NCBI GenBank assembly: GCA_964444805.1
Contig: CAYUIK010000082.1
Location: forward strand, 1 to 5,948
Direction of reading: 5' to 3'
DNA from: RECG01 sp964444805
GTDB taxonomy: Bacteria; Bacillota_I; Bacilli_A; Acholeplasmatales; Acholeplasmataceae
Length of the DNA stretch: 5,948 nucleotides
The notes under the pieces were generated by a model. It was not told the origin of the DNA. It saw only the letters and a list, made by a program, of their open reading frames with translations, and searched no databases. Position numbers and translations under genes: made by a program. Below, piece after piece: positions 4,660 to 5,948 of the stretch; positions within the stretch are counted from its first letter, which is position 1, and each line of letters starts with the position of its first letter.

Positions 4660-5948
4660 CCTTCGATCACATCGCTTTCTCTAATCCTTTCGAGCACCTT
4701 CTTCTCGTCATAGAAGGTTAGAACAGCAGCGCCGGCAAGCGAGAAAGCGATGGCGAGCATGAGCGCGATCCGGTATCCGAGTCCGACATCCGTACGAATC
4801 GTCGCGACGGAGGTGAAAAGAAGGAGTGAAAGCGATTGTCCGAGTTTGAATGCGAACGTACGCGCGGCAAAAAACATGCCTTCTCTGTTTTCCTTGCTAA
4901 CAACACTTTCGTATTGGGCGATATCGGCGATGATCGCTTGGGGAAGAATACCCAGGATCGCCATCGGCATCGCCGCAAGGATGGCAATGATAAAGCCGTA
5001 TGCCTGATTCGGTATCGGTGTCAGCCCGGCGAATGCCGCGACGACAAAAGCGCCGGCAAACATGATGAAGGCGGATACGACCATGCGCTTCTTCCCGATC
5101 TTCTTGCTGATGACATTGACCGGGAAATAAAAGAGAAACGACGTCATCGTCATAACGATGAAAAGCAGGGAAATCATCGATTCCTCGAGTTTCAAGAGAC
5201 TGACGATGAAAAACGGCAAACCGATCTGAAAGAGCGTCAAGGCGATCCAGTAAAGGATATCGGAAATGACAAAAATCCGAAAATTTCTATTTTTAAATGT
5301 TTTCAACAAGGACTCGAACGCTTTCGATTCACTCGGTATATAGCTGACATAGTCCTTTTCTTTGATGATGAACGTCGGAATCAGCATGAACAGAAGGGCG
5401 AGCAGGGAAAGACCCAAAAACGTCATCCGAATCGCGGTCATACGCTCCATACCGTTCGATATCAACGTATCCCAAATAAAGGGGGCACCGTAGGCGAGTG
5501 CTGTTCCGAGAATGAAGGTGACCGAGATGAAGGTCGAGATGTTGATCTTGTCGTTCTGGTTTTTCCCAAGTTCGGGAATGAGCGCATTGTAGGGCGTACA
5601 ATAAAGTGTCATGAAAAAATAGAACGCGATGACCGATACGAAGAGCCAGGCATTATTGGCCCATCCGATCGAACTCGCGGGCGAAACGAATACCATGACC
5701 GTGAAAAAAGCGAAAGGGATAGCAGCAATCCGCATGAAGGGAATCCGTCTTCCTTTCGGATTTCGACTGCGATCCGATGCACTCGCGATGAGCGGATCGG
5801 TAAAAGCATCGAAGATCCGTCCAAAAGCGGTAATCACTCCGGTAATCGTGAAGAGCCCCAAAATAACCGTACCTTGCGAGACATAGATTTTATGTCCGAG
5901 GTCGATCAACTCGTTGTCGACCTGATAGAAATAAACGAGCCAATTCGT
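4656..5948 (-). CDS. GPH-family (MelB-like, MFS_2) sugar:cation symporter, N-terminus outside the window
   Basis: A total of 430 residues are visible. The frame stays open to the window edge (it begins TNWLVYFYQVD), so the gene is cut by the window and roughly 20 N-terminal residues are missing by comparison with relatives. The TTG at 5909 that opens the same frame is not the real start. The signature of the glycoside-pentoside-hexuronide:cation symporters is plain at visible residues 43-69: GRIFDAFTDP, then SDRSRNPKGRRIPF, the cytoplasmic TM2-TM3 loop of MelB-type proteins. About eleven hydrophobic helices follow, with a basic middle loop around visible residues 205-225 and a short charged tail. 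Such carriers import sugars or glycosides with Na+ or H+. The direct ATGA overlap with a GH36 alpha-galactosidase suggests an alpha-galactoside as cargo (inference). The promoter and any sugar-responsive regulator lie to the right of the window. Confidence 0.88.
   Translation of the reverse strand, partial: TNWLVYFYQVDNELIDLGHKIYVSQGTVILGLFTITGVITAFGRIFDAFTDPLIASASDRSRNPKGRRIPFMRIAAIPFAFFTVMVFVSPASSIGWANNAWLFVSVIAFYFFMTLYCTPYNALIPELGKNQNDKINISTFISVTFILGTALAYGAPFIWDTLISNGMERMTAIRMTFLGLSLLALLFMLIPTFIIKEKDYVSYIPSESKAFESLLKTFKNRNFRIFVISDILYWIALTLFQIGLPFFIVSLLKLEESMISLLFIVMTMTSFLFYFPVNVISKKIGKKRMVVSAFIMFAGAFVVAAFAGLTPIPNQAYGFIIAILAAMPMAILGILPQAIIADIAQYESVVSKENREGMFFAARTFAFKLGQSLSLLLFTSVATIRTDVGLGYRIALMLAIAFSLAGAAVLTFYDEKKVLERIRESDVIEG

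Noticed and set aside
5907..5909. TTG as the start of the transporter gene
   Set aside because: The frame stays open to the window edge and the upstream residues (NWLVYFYQV) look like the end of the first transmembrane helix of GPH transporters, so the real start is outside the window.
1..5948. CRISPR array, insertion sequence, phage or defence system
   Set aside because: No regularly spaced direct repeats, transposase or integrase, terminal repeats or defence-type domains were seen; nearly all bases belong to five metabolic or membrane genes and a tRNA. I found no sign of an integrated element at the tRNA 3' end.

Overview
The window looks like ordinary chromosome from a member of the Bacillota (Firmicutes) or a close relative. 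Three things point that way. A nucleoside tri-/diphosphatase of the YgaC/Ntdp (DUF402) type sits directly upstream of a UPF0421 membrane protein of the YgaE/YqjA type. Shine-Dalgarno sequences are strong (GAGGTGA, AAGGAG, GGGAGG), and the tRNA encodes its own CCA. TGA is a true stop, because two gene pairs meet at ATGA overlaps, so this is not a mycoplasma-type code. GC content is moderate by eye. I cannot name the genus.

Layout: all five protein genes are on the minus strand, so transcription runs from right to left. From the right edge, 5948-4656 is a GPH-family (MelB-like) sugar transporter whose N-terminus lies outside the window. It overlaps by ATGA a compact GH36 alpha-galactosidase (4659-3034). 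About 70 bp further on, after an extended -10 promoter, comes a second two-gene operon: the Ntdp phosphatase (2963-2421) and, through another ATGA overlap, the UPF0421/ArAE_1 membrane protein (2424-1459). Next is a single plus-strand gene, tRNA-Gly(GCC) at 1329-1403, with its own promoter and terminator and convergent to the UPF0421 gene. At the left (1223-12) is a polytopic membrane protein with an HELGH zinc-protease motif (M50-like) and a helical C-terminal half of about 200 residues.

How the genes work together: the transporter and GH36 enzyme form an import-and-hydrolyse unit for an alpha-galactoside, since neither fusion nor a secretion signal is visible on the enzyme. The Ntdp/UPF0421 pair is a housekeeping pair also seen in Bacillus. 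The M50-like protein has no evident functional tie to its neighbours.

I found no mobile element, CRISPR array, phage gene or defence system. No clearly novel system is apparent. The points most worth a second look are the unusual M50-like protein, a perfect 12-bp inverted repeat inside the UPF0421 gene, a palindromic -10 element duplicated between the divergent M50 and tRNA genes, the U2:G71 pair of the tRNA-Gly, and a marked excess of GATC.
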